DNA of 64,000 nucleotides from Streptomyces sp. MUM 178J (GCF_022414575.1 NZ_JADWYQ010000001.1:124001-188000), one strand, 5' to 3'. Shown: positions 15,415 through 24,890, counted from the first letter of the stretch. The notes: a model not told the origin generated them from the sequence alone. A program made the numbers and translations.

Positions 15415-16704
15415 ATGCCCAAGACCATTGTGGTGACCCTCCTCGCGACGGCCCTGGCGGCTGGTACACCGAGTGCCATCGCCCATACGGGCGAAGTAGA
15501 TTTCCCGCCCACAGCCATGGTGTCCGACACGACCGGCACGATCGCCGACCGGTACATCGTGATGCTCAAGGACACCGGCACTGACCGACATGGCGACATG
15601 GACGACGTCCTGACGGCGGCGACCGAGCGCGCCTCCGGCATGGGCGCCCTCGTGCACCACGTCTATCGCCATGCACTCCATGGCTATGCGGCGTCGATGA
15701 CTGCGAGCACCGCGGCCGCGCTCGCCCGCGACCCGCAGGTGCAGTCGGTGCAGCCGGACCGAGTGGTCCGTGCCACGGACCAGTCGGTCCCGACCGGTGT
15801 GAACCGGGTCGACGCCGACCTCAGCCCGACCGCGGCCATCGACGGTGTGGACACGCGGGTCGACGCGGATGTCGCGGTCCTCGACACCGGGATCAGCACC
15901 AGCCACCCGGACCTCAATGTGAACCGGTCCGGCGGTGTGAACTGCTGGATGCCCTTCCTGCCGCCCAACGACTACCACGGCCACGGCACGCACGTGGCGG
16001 GCACCATCGGCGCCCTGGACAACGGGACCGGAGTCGTCGGGGTGGCTCCCGGTGCGCGGCTCTGGCCGGTGCAGGTGCTCAGCCCCCTCGGCATGGGATC
16101 GACCTCGACCGTCCTGTGCGGCATCGACTACGTCACCCAGCACGCCGACCGGATCGACGTGGCCAACATGAGCCTGGGCGGTTCCGGCACCGACGACGGC
16201 AACTGCGGCAAGACCAGCAACGACGCCATGCACCAAGCCATCTGCAACTCGGTCGCCAAGGGGGTCACCTACGCCGTGGCGGCCGGCAACAGCCACGCCG
16301 ACGCCAAGAGCACCGTGCCGGCCGCGTACGACGAGGTGATCACCGTCAGCGCTCTGGCGGACTTCGACGGGAAGCCCGGCGGCCTGGCCGGGCCGACCTG
16401 CCGCGACGACCAGGACGACACCCTCGCCGACTTCTCCAACTTCGGCTCCGACGTCGATCTGATCGCACCGGGCGTGTGCATCAGGTCGACCTACCTCAAC
16501 GGCGGCTACGCCACCCTGTCCGGCACCTCCATGGCCGCGCCGCACGCGGCGGGCGGCGCCGCACTCTACCGGGCCACCCACCCGACCGCGTCCCCCCAGA
16601 CCGTCAAGGCTGCCCTGCAGAACGCGGGCAGCCTCGACTGGGCCTGGCCGTCGCAGGACGGGGACGCGGTCAAGGAGCGCCTCCTCAAGGTCTCCCCCTT
16701 CTGA
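15415..16704 (+). CDS. Secreted subtilisin-like serine protease (S8)
   Basis: 429 aa. A signal peptide covers about 1-23 (AxA-H). An inhibitor-I9-like propeptide runs to about 120 (RYIVMLKDTG, then HALHGYAASM). The mature S8 domain carries Asp157 (AVLDTGI), His190 (HGHGTHVAGT), oxyanion Asn292 (AAGN) and Ser372 (SGTSMAAPHAAG), so all catalytic residues are present. Paired cysteines in the domain fit an extracellular enzyme. The start is preceded by GAGAAAGG. A strong terminator follows. It is a single-gene unit in the accessory segment. The substrate is unknown, possibly surface proteins. Confidence 0.93.
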   Translation: MPKTIVVTLLATALAAGTPSAIAHTGEVDFPPTAMVSDTTGTIADRYIVMLKDTGTDRHGDMDDVLTAATERASGMGALVHHVYRHALHGYAASMTASTAAALARDPQVQSVQPDRVVRATDQSVPTGVNRVDADLSPTAAIDGVDTRVDADVAVLDTGISTSHPDLNVNRSGGVNCWMPFLPPNDYHGHGTHVAGTIGALDNGTGVVGVAPGARLWPVQVLSPLGMGSTSTVLCGIDYVTQHADRIDVANMSLGGSGTDDGNCGKTSNDAMHQAICNSVAKGVTYAVAAGNSHADAKSTVPAAYDEVITVSALADFDGKPGGLAGPTCRDDQDDTLADFSNFGSDVDLIAPGVCIRSTYLNGGYATLSGTSMAAPHAAGGAALYRATHPTASPQTVKAALQNAGSLDWAWPSQDGDAVKERLLKVSPF

Positions 16705-16731
16705 GCCGGCCGACGGCTCGGCGACACGCCT

Positions 16732-16769
16732 CGGCAGCGCACCTCGGCACCGGCCGAGGTGCGCTGCCG
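16732..16769. terminator. 16-bp perfect-stem terminator
   Basis: CGGCAGCGCACCTCGG, a 6-nt loop, then CCGAGGTGCGCTGCCG, between the convergent protease and BY-kinase genes. Confidence 0.85.
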
Positions 16770-16793
16770 CACGTCGGACCCGTGGCCCCCGGC

Positions 16794-18233
16794 TCATTTC
16801 TCACTTGCGAGATCCACGACGGCGGCCTTCTTCTGCTGGGCCGCCAAACGCGGCGCGGGCAGTTCGCCCTGCGCCTCGTAGGCTTCGTAACGGTCGCCCT
16901 TCGGGGGCGCGGCCATGTTGAAAACGGTGCCGAGCACACGGCCGCCCACCTGTTCCAGCGCATCGGTGGCGGTGCGGACCTGGTCTCGGCCGGTCTTCGA
17001 GGACCGGACGACGAGCAGCGTGCCCTGGGCCAGGGGGGCGAGTCCGATGGTGTCGGCGACCGGCAGCAGCGGCGCCGTGTCGACGATGACCGCCTCGTAT
17101 GTGTTCGCGAGGTCTTGGAGGACCTCGCTCATACGGGCCGAGGCCAGCAACTCGGTGGGGTTCGGCGGCACGGCGCCACCGGCCAGCACCGAGAGCCCGT
17201 TGCCGACCTGCTGCATCACTTCCTCGGCCCGGGCCTGTCCGATGAGCACGGTGGTCAGTCCGGCGTCCTGGACGAGGCCGAAGGTCTTGGCCACACACGG
17301 ACGGCGCAGGTCGGCGTCGACCAGACACGTGGAGACGCCTGCCTCCACGAGGGAGAGGGCCAGGTTCACCGAGGTGTTGGTCTTGCCCTCACCCGGCACC
17401 GAACTCGTCACCATGATGATCCGGGGACGGTCGTCGACCTGGGCGAACTGCAGATTGGTACGCAGTTTGCGGAACGCTTCGGCGCGCTGGGAGTGAGCGG
17501 CGGCTGTGATGAGCGGCTGTGCGGGCGCGCTCTTGTCGTACGGAATGGCTCCGAGGCCCGGCAGACCGGTGAGCTCGCTCAGCGCCTGGCTGGTTTTGAG
17601 GGTGGTGTCGAGGGTCTCGCGCAGGACGACGAGTCCGGCGGCGAGCAGCAGTCCGACACACGCTCCTCCGGCCAGGTTGAGCAGTGGCCGCGGAGACACG
17701 GGAGCGCCGGGCGCGACCGCTTGCTGGGTGACGCCCAGCGAGACGGGTGAGACAGCTGGAGGTGCGTCCGCCTCGCGCCCGGAGCCCACCGGGGCGGGTG
17801 TCTCCAGCCGCTCGACGACCGCGCTGAAGCTGGCCGCGACGGCGTTGGCGATCTCTGCGGCACGCTTGGGGTCGGCGTCCCGGACGGTGATGTTGATGAG
17901 CACGGTGTTGAGCGGGGCATCGGCGGTGATCCGGGATGCCAGCTCCTCCGGTGTGGTGCTCAGCTTCAGATCACGCACAACCGGCCCGGTCACCTGACGG
18001 GTCGACACGATGGCGGCGTAGGACTGTACCCGCGCCTGCGAGAAGCTCTGCCCCTGGCTCAGTTGAGTGGTGTCCTCACTGGAGCGAGTGGCCACGAAGA
18101 GTTGCGTGCCGGCAGCGTAGACAGGGGTGCTCAGCTGCGTGACGGCGAGCGCCGCCCCCACCGTGAGAACAAGACAGACCGCAACGGTCACCCAGCGTCG
18201 GGCAAGAGCCTTCAGGAATCCGTGGAGATCCAA
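16794..18233 (-). CDS. Polysaccharide co-polymerase / BY-type tyrosine kinase
   Basis: 479 aa from TTG at 18233, chosen because GAGGGG lies 6-7 nt upstream. A TTG at 18269 has no ribosome site. Membrane helices at about 14-34 and 184-204 flank a Wzz-like extracytoplasmic domain. The cytoplasmic ATPase domain has Walker A (PGEGKTNTS, K284), Walker A' (CLVDADLRRP, about 303-312) and Walker B (VIVDTAP, about 382-388), the BY-kinase pattern. The C-terminal tail has few tyrosines (YEAYEA) instead of the usual Tyr cluster. It sets chain length and controls export of the polysaccharide. It faces away from the cluster on the reverse strand with its own divergent promoter. Confidence 0.9.
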   Translation of the reverse strand: MDLHGFLKALARRWVTVAVCLVLTVGAALAVTQLSTPVYAAGTQLFVATRSSEDTTQLSQGQSFSQARVQSYAAIVSTRQVTGPVVRDLKLSTTPEELASRITADAPLNTVLINITVRDADPKRAAEIANAVAASFSAVVERLETPAPVGSGREADAPPAVSPVSLGVTQQAVAPGAPVSPRPLLNLAGGACVGLLLAAGLVVLRETLDTTLKTSQALSELTGLPGLGAIPYDKSAPAQPLITAAAHSQRAEAFRKLRTNLQFAQVDDRPRIIMVTSSVPGEGKTNTSVNLALSLVEAGVSTCLVDADLRRPCVAKTFGLVQDAGLTTVLIGQARAEEVMQQVGNGLSVLAGGAVPPNPTELLASARMSEVLQDLANTYEAVIVDTAPLLPVADTIGLAPLAQGTLLVVRSSKTGRDQVRTATDALEQVGGRVLGTVFNMAAPPKGDRYEAYEAQGELPAPRLAAQQKKAAVVDLASEK

Positions 18234-18283
18234 ACTGCACCCCTCAAAGAACCGAGGGAAACCACCCAAAGGAGAGGTTTATT

Positions 18284-18309
18284 CCCTATGTACATTGCTG
18301 AACATAGGG
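18284..18309. promoter_or_regulatory. Palindromic operator candidate between divergent genes
   Basis: CCCTATGT (18284-18291) and ACATAGGG (18302-18309) form a perfect 8-bp inverted repeat with a 10-bp spacer. It lies 50 bp upstream of the BY-kinase TTG and 109 bp upstream of the cyclase-like gene, in the most AT-rich part of this region. This is a good position for co-regulating both directions. Confidence 0.5.
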
Positions 18310-18418
18310 GCTAGAACATCCCGATCCGGGGAGCCACCCCCATTCGGCCCGCAAACAGCCCGGCAGGCAGGCGCTCGACCGAGGAGAGTGGAGAAGATGA
18401 CGCCGTCAGAACAGACCG

Positions 18419-19264
18419 GTGCCTGCCGTGCGTGAACACGTCGGCGTCGTGATGGCGTCCGTGTGCTCGGGGGCGCTGCTCCTGTGCTGCACGTCCTGCG
18501 CCGCGAGGGACGCGGTGGCATCCGCGGACGGTGTGGAGCGGTTGCGCGTCAAGGTGCTGGAGGCCCTGCCGCACGATCCGCAGGCCTTCACCCAGGGTCT
18601 GGAGATGGCCGGTGACACGCTGTACGAAGGGACCGGTCTGGCCGGGCGGTCGTCGGTACGGGCAGGTCCGCCCGGCGGTCGGCCCACGGCCCGTGTGGAC
18701 ATGCCGGCTCCGTTGTTCGGCGAGGGGATCACCCTCGTAGGCCGAACGCTCTGGCAGCTCACCTGGCGGAACGGGATCGCCGTCGAGCGCGACGCGAGGA
18801 CCTTGAAGGAGATGCGCCGCGTCCGCTACCCCGACGAGGGCTGGGGGGTGTGCCATCAGCGGTCCCGGAACCGGCTGGTGACGAGCGACGGTTCGTCCCG
18901 GTTGACGTTCCGGGACCCGAGGACACTCGGGACCACGGGCGACATCGAAGTCACCGAGAACGGGCGACCGGTGACGATGCTGAACGAACTGGAGTGTGTC
19001 GGCGACGCCGTGTACGCCAACGTCCTGTTGAGCGATCGGATCGTGCGCATCGACCCCGCCACCGGCGCGGTGACGGCGAGCATCGATGCCACCGGGCTCC
19101 TCCGTGAGAGCGAGCGCGTGGACGGTTCCGTCCTGAACGGCGTGGCCGCCGTCCCCGGCACCGACCAGTTCCTGGTCACCGGCAAGTTCTGGCCCAGGAT
19201 GTTCCGTGTGGTGTTCGTTCCCGAGGAGACAGCCTCGCCCACCAGGGGCCCGCGGCAGGAGTGA
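18419..19264 (+). CDS. Secreted glutaminyl-peptide cyclotransferase-like protein
   Basis: 281 aa from GTG. A signal sequence at about 12-27 ends LLLCCTSCAA, with a possible imperfect lipobox. The mature part shows the hallmark HDPQAFTQGLEM of plant/bacterial-type glutamine cyclotransferases (five-bladed propeller), then NELECVGDAVYANV, DRIVRIDPATGAV and LNGVA, all expected blade motifs. Such enzymes form N-terminal pyroglutamate on secreted proteins. Its place beside a polysaccharide kinase is unusual and its substrate unknown. A nearby GTG at 18428 could be the true start. Confidence 0.78.
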   Translation: MPAVREHVGVVMASVCSGALLLCCTSCAARDAVASADGVERLRVKVLEALPHDPQAFTQGLEMAGDTLYEGTGLAGRSSVRAGPPGGRPTARVDMPAPLFGEGITLVGRTLWQLTWRNGIAVERDARTLKEMRRVRYPDEGWGVCHQRSRNRLVTSDGSSRLTFRDPRTLGTTGDIEVTENGRPVTMLNELECVGDAVYANVLLSDRIVRIDPATGAVTASIDATGLLRESERVDGSVLNGVAAVPGTDQFLVTGKFWPRMFRVVFVPEETASPTRGPRQE

Positions 19265-19343
19265 GCCACCCCATCAGGTGACTTACGCGCAACACCGATC
19301 GCCCGGCAGTCGACCACTCCGTTCGTGCATGTATCCATGTGCC

Positions 19344-21182
19344 ATGACGGAGCGACATGTGTCTGCCGTCCCAGGGCCTTCCGGTCCCGTCCACGGCGTC
19401 TCCCGCCTGCGCGGATCCCTTCGGCGCCCTTCAGTCAGGAACGCACTGCTGGCCGCCGCGGCGCTGTGCGTGGCCGGCGCCGCCTGGATCGGGGTCACCG
19501 GGCTGATGGCGCGCTCCGAACTGCTGAACGCGCAACGGGAGCTGTCAACGCTCAAACGCACCGTCACAAGCGCTCCACACACAGAAAGTTCGACGAGCCC
19601 CGAGAGAACGATGCGGGCCGCGGCGGCACACGCCGCCCGGGCACACCGACTCACCACCGGCCCCGCCTGGTACATGGCCTCACATGTGCCCTATCTGGGT
19701 CGGCCGGTCACCACGGTTCGCGGCATCGCGCAGGCCGCCGACCGGCTGGCCGGTGACGTGCTGCCGCCGTTGGTGGGACTCGCGGCGCGGCCGAGCGACG
19801 ATGCCGGTCACAGCGGGCTACACGCCCTGCTGTCCGAGCTCCGCGGCAGTGCCGCGGCTCTTGAGCAGGCCGCACGGGCTGCCGCCGAGACGCGCACTCT
19901 CGCCGATGGGCTGCCTCGCGCGTCCTGGGTGCCGGGGCTCGATCGGGCGCGTGACCAGTTGGTCTCGCAGCTCCAACGGACGGCCCCCGCCATGGCCGAC
20001 ATGGCTGTGGCGGGCCGTGTGCTTCCCTCCATGCTGGGAATGGACGGCCCGCGGCGTTACATCGTCGTGTTTCAGAACACCGCCGAAGCCAGGGGCACCG
20101 GAGGCCTGCCCGGAGCCTTCACCGTACTGACGCTCGATCAGGGCAGGCCCCGGTTCGAGACCTTCGACATCGACACCACGCTGGCCCATGTGCGCCCCGA
20201 CATCGACCTGGGAGCCGAGTACCGTGCTCAGTACGGCGCCATGGACCCCACCGGCACCTGGGCCAACTCGAACGTCAGCCCTCACTTCCCCTACGCGGCA
20301 CGCATCTGGACGGCGGCGTGGAGCAAGTACAGCGGACAGCGGGTGGACGGTGCGGCCGCCGTGGATCCCAGCGCCCTGGCCAGGCTTCTTCAGGCGACGG
20401 GCCCGGGCAGACTGCCCGACGGAACAGCGCTCACGGCCGACAACGTACTGGAGCTCACGCAGCGCACCAGTTATGCCCGCTTCGCCGACAGCCGGGAGCG
20501 CAAGGCGTTCCTCCTCGGCGTCGCACGCGCCGCCGCGACCACGTTCACAGGTGCCCTGAGCACCCCTGGGCAGCTTCCCGAACTCCTCAAAGCGGCCTAC
20601 GACATCACGCGACAGGGGCGCCTGAAAGTATGGAGCGCCGAGCGTCGGGAACAGAGCCTGCTGCAGCAACGCCCCCTGGCCGGGGCCTTGCCGTCGCAGC
20701 CCGGACCGATCGCGGGAGTGGTGGTCAACAACGCCGCGGGCGGCAAGCTCGACTACTACCTGGATCGGGAGTTGCACTGGATCCCCGGCGACTGCACTCG
20801 GCACGGACGAAAGGTCACCGCGCGGGTCACACTCGGCAACCGGGCCCCCGCGTCGGGGCTCCCCCCTTACGTCACTCAGCGCGTAGACGATCCGCCATAC
20901 CCCACCCGGCCGGGAGACAACCGCGTGCTCGTCTCCTACTACGCCAGCTCGGGCGCCCGTCTGTCCGGCGCCACCCTGGACGGTCAACCGGTCACCGTGG
21001 GCACCAGCGTCGAACGCGGCCACGCCGTCTACACGCTGGATGTGGAGCTGCCCGCGCAGAGCAGCCGCACGCTGACGCTCCACCTCCTGGAGCCGATCAG
21101 CGACCGCACCCCCGTACTGCTGAACCAGCCTCTGGTCACGCCACTGCGCGCCCGCCTGGAGGCCGTGTCCGCCTGCGAGTAG
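19344..21182 (+). CDS. DUF4012 membrane protein of exopolysaccharide clusters
   Basis: 612 aa from ATG (MTERHVSAVPG). One N-terminal membrane helix (about 35-57) is followed by a coiled region and then the DUF4012 core with RRYIVVFQNTAEARGTGGL. The large extracytoplasmic part is soluble. The family is frequent in actinobacterial and cyanobacterial polysaccharide loci but has no assigned reaction. The position between the cyclase-like gene and the first glycosyltransferase, all on the plus strand, supports a role in export or assembly. Starts at 19329 or farther upstream are possible. Confidence 0.8.
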   Translation: MTERHVSAVPGPSGPVHGVSRLRGSLRRPSVRNALLAAAALCVAGAAWIGVTGLMARSELLNAQRELSTLKRTVTSAPHTESSTSPERTMRAAAAHAARAHRLTTGPAWYMASHVPYLGRPVTTVRGIAQAADRLAGDVLPPLVGLAARPSDDAGHSGLHALLSELRGSAAALEQAARAAAETRTLADGLPRASWVPGLDRARDQLVSQLQRTAPAMADMAVAGRVLPSMLGMDGPRRYIVVFQNTAEARGTGGLPGAFTVLTLDQGRPRFETFDIDTTLAHVRPDIDLGAEYRAQYGAMDPTGTWANSNVSPHFPYAARIWTAAWSKYSGQRVDGAAAVDPSALARLLQATGPGRLPDGTALTADNVLELTQRTSYARFADSRERKAFLLGVARAAATTFTGALSTPGQLPELLKAAYDITRQGRLKVWSAERREQSLLQQRPLAGALPSQPGPIAGVVVNNAAGGKLDYYLDRELHWIPGDCTRHGRKVTARVTLGNRAPASGLPPYVTQRVDDPPYPTRPGDNRVLVSYYASSGARLSGATLDGQPVTVGTSVERGHAVYTLDVELPAQSSRTLTLHLLEPISDRTPVLLNQPLVTPLRARLEAVSACE

Positions 21183-21275
21183 ACGCAACGGGCTCCCCGT
21201 GATCGGACACCCGGCCTCGGCCGGCACATTCCTCAGCCAGCGCTCATCCGAACTCCGGAATACGAGGTCACCTCC

Positions 21276-22445
21276 ATGCGTCTCCGCGTCATAAGAGTCA
21301 TCGCCAGGATGAACGTCGGCGGCCCGGCCCTCCAGGTGTCCGCCCTGATGCGCGGCCTGGACACCGAGCGTTTCGACCACCGGCTTTTCGCCGGTTCCGT
21401 GGGACCGGACGAAGCGGACTACATCGAGACGTCGGCCACCGATGTGGCGGTCTCCCGTGTGCCCTTCCTGGGGCGGGCGGTGCGGCCCGCCGACGACGTC
21501 CGGGCCCTGCGGGAACTCGTCGCGGCCATCCGGCGGTTCCGACCTCACATCGTTCACACCCACACGGCCAAAGCCGGGGCGCTCGGGCGCATCGCGGCGA
21601 TCACGGCCCGCGTTCCCGCCCGGGTGCACACGTTTCACGGGCACCTGCTGCACGGCTACTTCTCACCGCGGAAGACCAGACTGGTGGTGCACGCCGAGCG
21701 AGGGCTGGCGCGAGGCACCGACCGGCTGGTGGCGGTCGGCGAGCGGGTGCGCGACGAACTCCTCGCCGCCGGAATCGGCCGGACCGAACAGTACGCGGTG
21801 GTGCCGCCCGGCACCCTGCTCCCCGCACCGCCAGAGCGTTCCGAGGCCCGGCGGCTGCTGGGCCTCCCCCAGGACGCCCCGGTGGTGGCCTATGTCGGCC
21901 GGGTGACGCGGATCAAGCGCCCTGACCGCTTCCTGGCCGTCGCGCAGGAGGTACGCCGCACGGTCCCCGAGGCCACCTTCCTGATGTGCGGGGAAGGCGA
22001 CCTGGGGGCCGTTCTGCAACAGGACCACGGCCTGGACGGTGCTCTCCACCGCCTGGGCTGGCGCACCGACGTGGAGACCGTGTACGCGGCGGCGGACGTG
22101 GTCCTGCTCACGTCCGACAACGAGGGGATGCCGGTCAGCCTCATCGAGGCGGGCCAGGCGGGGGTGCCTGTGGTAGCCGCCGATGTGGGCAGCGTGGCGG
22201 AGGTTGTACGGGACGGGGAGACCGGGCTGCTGTGCGGCCCCCACGCCCCGGAGCTGACCCGCCACACCGTGCGCCTCCTTCGTGACCCGCGCCTCCGCCA
22301 GGACATGGGCGAGCGCGCCCGCTCCTGGACCACCCGCCGATTCGGCGCGGAGCGCCTGGTCGACGACACCCACCGCCTGTACGCCTCCATCGCGGTGGCG
22401 CACGGCTGGTGGCCGCCTACTCCGACAGAGAGTGAAGGGAAATGA
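21276..22445 (+). CDS. GT4-family glycosyltransferase
   Basis: 389 aa from ATG with GAGG 9 nt upstream. The N-terminus reads IARMNVGGPALQVSAL, typical for a GT-B acceptor domain. HTHTAKAGALGR and FHGHLLHGYF follow near 90-125. The donor domain has VAYVGRVTRIKRPDRF and the EX7E motif in DNEGMPVSLIEAGQ. It adds a sugar to the lipid-linked repeat unit on the inner membrane face, donor unknown. The stop overlaps the epimerase start (ATGA). Confidence 0.88.
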   Translation: MRLRVIRVIARMNVGGPALQVSALMRGLDTERFDHRLFAGSVGPDEADYIETSATDVAVSRVPFLGRAVRPADDVRALRELVAAIRRFRPHIVHTHTAKAGALGRIAAITARVPARVHTFHGHLLHGYFSPRKTRLVVHAERGLARGTDRLVAVGERVRDELLAAGIGRTEQYAVVPPGTLLPAPPERSEARRLLGLPQDAPVVAYVGRVTRIKRPDRFLAVAQEVRRTVPEATFLMCGEGDLGAVLQQDHGLDGALHRLGWRTDVETVYAAADVVLLTSDNEGMPVSLIEAGQAGVPVVAADVGSVAEVVRDGETGLLCGPHAPELTRHTVRLLRDPRLRQDMGERARSWTTRRFGAERLVDDTHRLYASIAVAHGWWPPTPTESEGK

Positions 22446-23422
22446 ACGTAGTAGTCACCGGCGGAGCCGGGTTCATCGGGGCGAACCTGTGCCGTGAACT
22501 CTCCGCCCGCCCCGGCGTCGGGCGCATCATCGCCCTGGACGACCTCAGCACCGGCAGCGCGGCCAACCTCAAGGGCCTCGACGCGGAACTGGTGGAAGCC
22601 AGCATCCTCGACACCGATCTGCTGGACGACGTGGTGTCCTCGGCGGACGCGGTGGTGCACCTGGCCGCGCGCCCGTCCGTGCCCCGGTCCCTCGCGGATC
22701 CCTTCGCCAGCCACGAGGTCAACGCCACCGGCACCGTAAGGGTGCTGGAGGCGTGCCGCCGCCGAGGCACCCATCTGGTCGCCGCTTCCTCGTCCTCGGT
22801 GTACGGAGCGGTCCCCACGCTGCCCAAGCACGAGGAGCTGCCGACCCGCCCTCTCAGCCCCTACGCCGCGAGCAAGCTCGCCACGGAGGCGTATGTACTC
22901 GCGCACGGGGCCAGTTTCGGCCTCCCCGTGCTCGCGCTGCGCTTCTTCAACGTGTACGGGCCGCTCCAGCCCGCGGGGCACGCCTATGCCGCGGTCGTCC
23001 CCGCCTTCATCCACGCCATGCTGCGCGGAGCGCCGGTGACCGTCCACGGCGACGGTCTGCAGACGCGTGACTTCACCTATGTCGGCACCGTTGTCCGGGT
23101 CCTGGCCGACGCCGCGCTCCGCCACATCACCTGCGCGGGTCCCGTGAACCTGGCCTTCGGCACCCGGATCTCCATCCGCGAGCTCGTCCAGCGTCTCGCC
23201 GAGGCGGTGGGAGGCCCGCCGCCCACCGTGGAACACCTGGCAGCCCGCCCCGGAGACGTCCGTGACTCCCAGGCCTCCGACGGCGTACTGCGTGGGCTCT
23301 TCCCCGATGTCACGCCGGTGCCGCTGGACCACGGGCTGGCGGAGACGGTGCGGTGGTTCCGCGGGCTTGCCCAGTACGCGGAACGGCCGGTCGGCGATCC
23401 GGCTGGCGCCGGTGTGCTCTGA
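22442..23422 (+). CDS. NAD-dependent sugar epimerase (SDR, GalE-like)
   Basis: 326 aa. The NAD-binding VTGGAGFIGANL is at 4-15, SSSSVYGAV carries the catalytic Ser, and YAASK the Tyr/Lys pair. LRFFNVYGP and GDGLQTRDFTYV are typical of NDP-sugar 4-epimerases or dehydratases. It supplies an activated sugar to the neighbouring transferases. The exact substrate cannot be read from sequence. Confidence 0.88.
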   Translation: MNVVVTGGAGFIGANLCRELSARPGVGRIIALDDLSTGSAANLKGLDAELVEASILDTDLLDDVVSSADAVVHLAARPSVPRSLADPFASHEVNATGTVRVLEACRRRGTHLVAASSSSVYGAVPTLPKHEELPTRPLSPYAASKLATEAYVLAHGASFGLPVLALRFFNVYGPLQPAGHAYAAVVPAFIHAMLRGAPVTVHGDGLQTRDFTYVGTVVRVLADAALRHITCAGPVNLAFGTRISIRELVQRLAEAVGGPPPTVEHLAARPGDVRDSQASDGVLRGLFPDVTPVPLDHGLAETVRWFRGLAQYAERPVGDPAGAGVL

Positions 23423-24890
23423 GCCCGCCGACCGCACGCCGGCCGGTGGAACCGAGGCTGCTGCGCGGCAACAGCCGGAGGGAACGCCGGATGGCCCTGT
23501 GCAGGTGACCCGGCGACGGCAACACGCCGGGCAGGCAGGGAAACGGCGGTCGTGGCGGAGACATCTGCGGACCTTCGGCTCGCTCACGGCCGCCAGTCAG
23601 ATCGAGTCCGCCCTGTCGTTCGCCACCACCGCCGTGCTGATCAGGATCGCTGGCAGCACCGGAGCGGGAGAAGTGCTGTTCGCCCAGGCAGTGGCCACGG
23701 TCTGGTTCCTGCTGTGGGATCCGCGCTTCGAGGACGCGCAGCAGCGGTTCGTCCCCGTCGAGCGGCTTCGAGGCCATGGCTGCGGGACCCGGCTGTATAT
23801 CAGGCTTCTCCGGCTGGATGTCGCGGCCGGGGTGCTGGCGACGCTGGTGGGCGTGGTCGCGGTGTTGGCTGCCGCCGCCACCGGATGGATTTCCGGCGAT
23901 CGGTTCTGGCTGTTCCTACTGGCCCTGCTGGCTGCCGGGGCGGCCACTCCTTCCGGGAGCGCATCGTCCGGTTTCGCGATCGCCGACCAACTGGCCCGGC
24001 TGGGCGCCATCCGTCTGGTTCTCGCCGTCGTCGGTTGCCTGGGCACCCTTGCGGCCCTGCTGGTGGCCGGTCCGATCGGCTACCTCGCGGCAACCGTGGT
24101 CATGGCGTTGGTGTCCACATCCGTGCTGACCACCCGTGCCTGCCGGCGGGTGCGCGAGGCGTGCGGCTCGCCCGCTGTCGGTCCCGCCGCGCTGCCCGTC
24201 GGTCTGGTGCCCTTCCTGGTGAAGAGTTCGGCGGCAGGGTCCGTCTCATTGGCCTCGGACACCGGCCTCTCCGTTCTGGCCGGACTGCTCGGCGGACCGA
24301 CGCTCGTGACGTACCTGAGGATTGCCTCCGCACCGGGCCGCCTCTTCTCGAGTTTCGTCAGCCCGGTGGCGACGCAGCTCTACCCTCGTCTGGCGCAGGC
24401 CAGTGCCGAGGGGCGCCGTTCGGCGGTGATGCGCGACACCCTGCGCTGCAGCGCACTGATCGGCGGCATCGGGGTCATCACCGTCGTCATCGCCACGCCC
24501 CTGGTGGGCCCGCTGCTGACCTTGGTCTACGGAGATGGGTACGTGATGTTGTCGACGACCGCCCTGGTGCTGCTGGCCGGAGCCGCGCTGCGCGGCGGCG
24601 TGGTCTGGGGGAAGGTACTGCCGCCGGCCCTGGGCTTCCCAGGCGTCCGACTGGCCTTCCTGACCGTCGAAGGACTCTGCCAGTTGGGGGCTCTGGTCGG
24701 CGTCACCCAGATCTGGGTCGGCGCGTCACTTGTGGCGCTTGCCTTCGCCTGGAGTTCCCTGGGCCTACTGGCTCTGAGCACGGTCGGCTGGTTCGTCGTG
24801 CTGTGGTTCCTCACCCGTACCCTGCCCGGTGCGGAAATCCCGGTTTCGCCACGCGGGAGTAAGGCGCCGGCGGACGGCTCGTTCGCATGA
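23412..24890 (+). CDS. Oligosaccharide flippase (Wzx-like, MATE superfamily)
   Basis: 492 aa if it starts at GTG 23412, overlapping the epimerase end by 11 bp. A GTG at 23499 (463 aa) is an equally possible start with GGAGGG upstream. About 12-14 membrane helices are seen, with GSLTAASQIESALSFATTA as the first and a late pair around LALAFAWSSLGLLALS. It would move the lipid-linked repeat unit across the membrane. No sequence motif defines this family sharply, so the call rests on topology, length and cluster context. Confidence 0.78.
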   Translation: MCSEPADRTPAGGTEAAARQQPEGTPDGPVQVTRRRQHAGQAGKRRSWRRHLRTFGSLTAASQIESALSFATTAVLIRIAGSTGAGEVLFAQAVATVWFLLWDPRFEDAQQRFVPVERLRGHGCGTRLYIRLLRLDVAAGVLATLVGVVAVLAAAATGWISGDRFWLFLLALLAAGAATPSGSASSGFAIADQLARLGAIRLVLAVVGCLGTLAALLVAGPIGYLAATVVMALVSTSVLTTRACRRVREACGSPAVGPAALPVGLVPFLVKSSAAGSVSLASDTGLSVLAGLLGGPTLVTYLRIASAPGRLFSSFVSPVATQLYPRLAQASAEGRRSAVMRDTLRCSALIGGIGVITVVIATPLVGPLLTLVYGDGYVMLSTTALVLLAGAALRGGVVWGKVLPPALGFPGVRLAFLTVEGLCQLGALVGVTQIWVGASLVALAFAWSSLGLLALSTVGWFVVLWFLTRTLPGAEIPVSPRGSKAPADGSFA

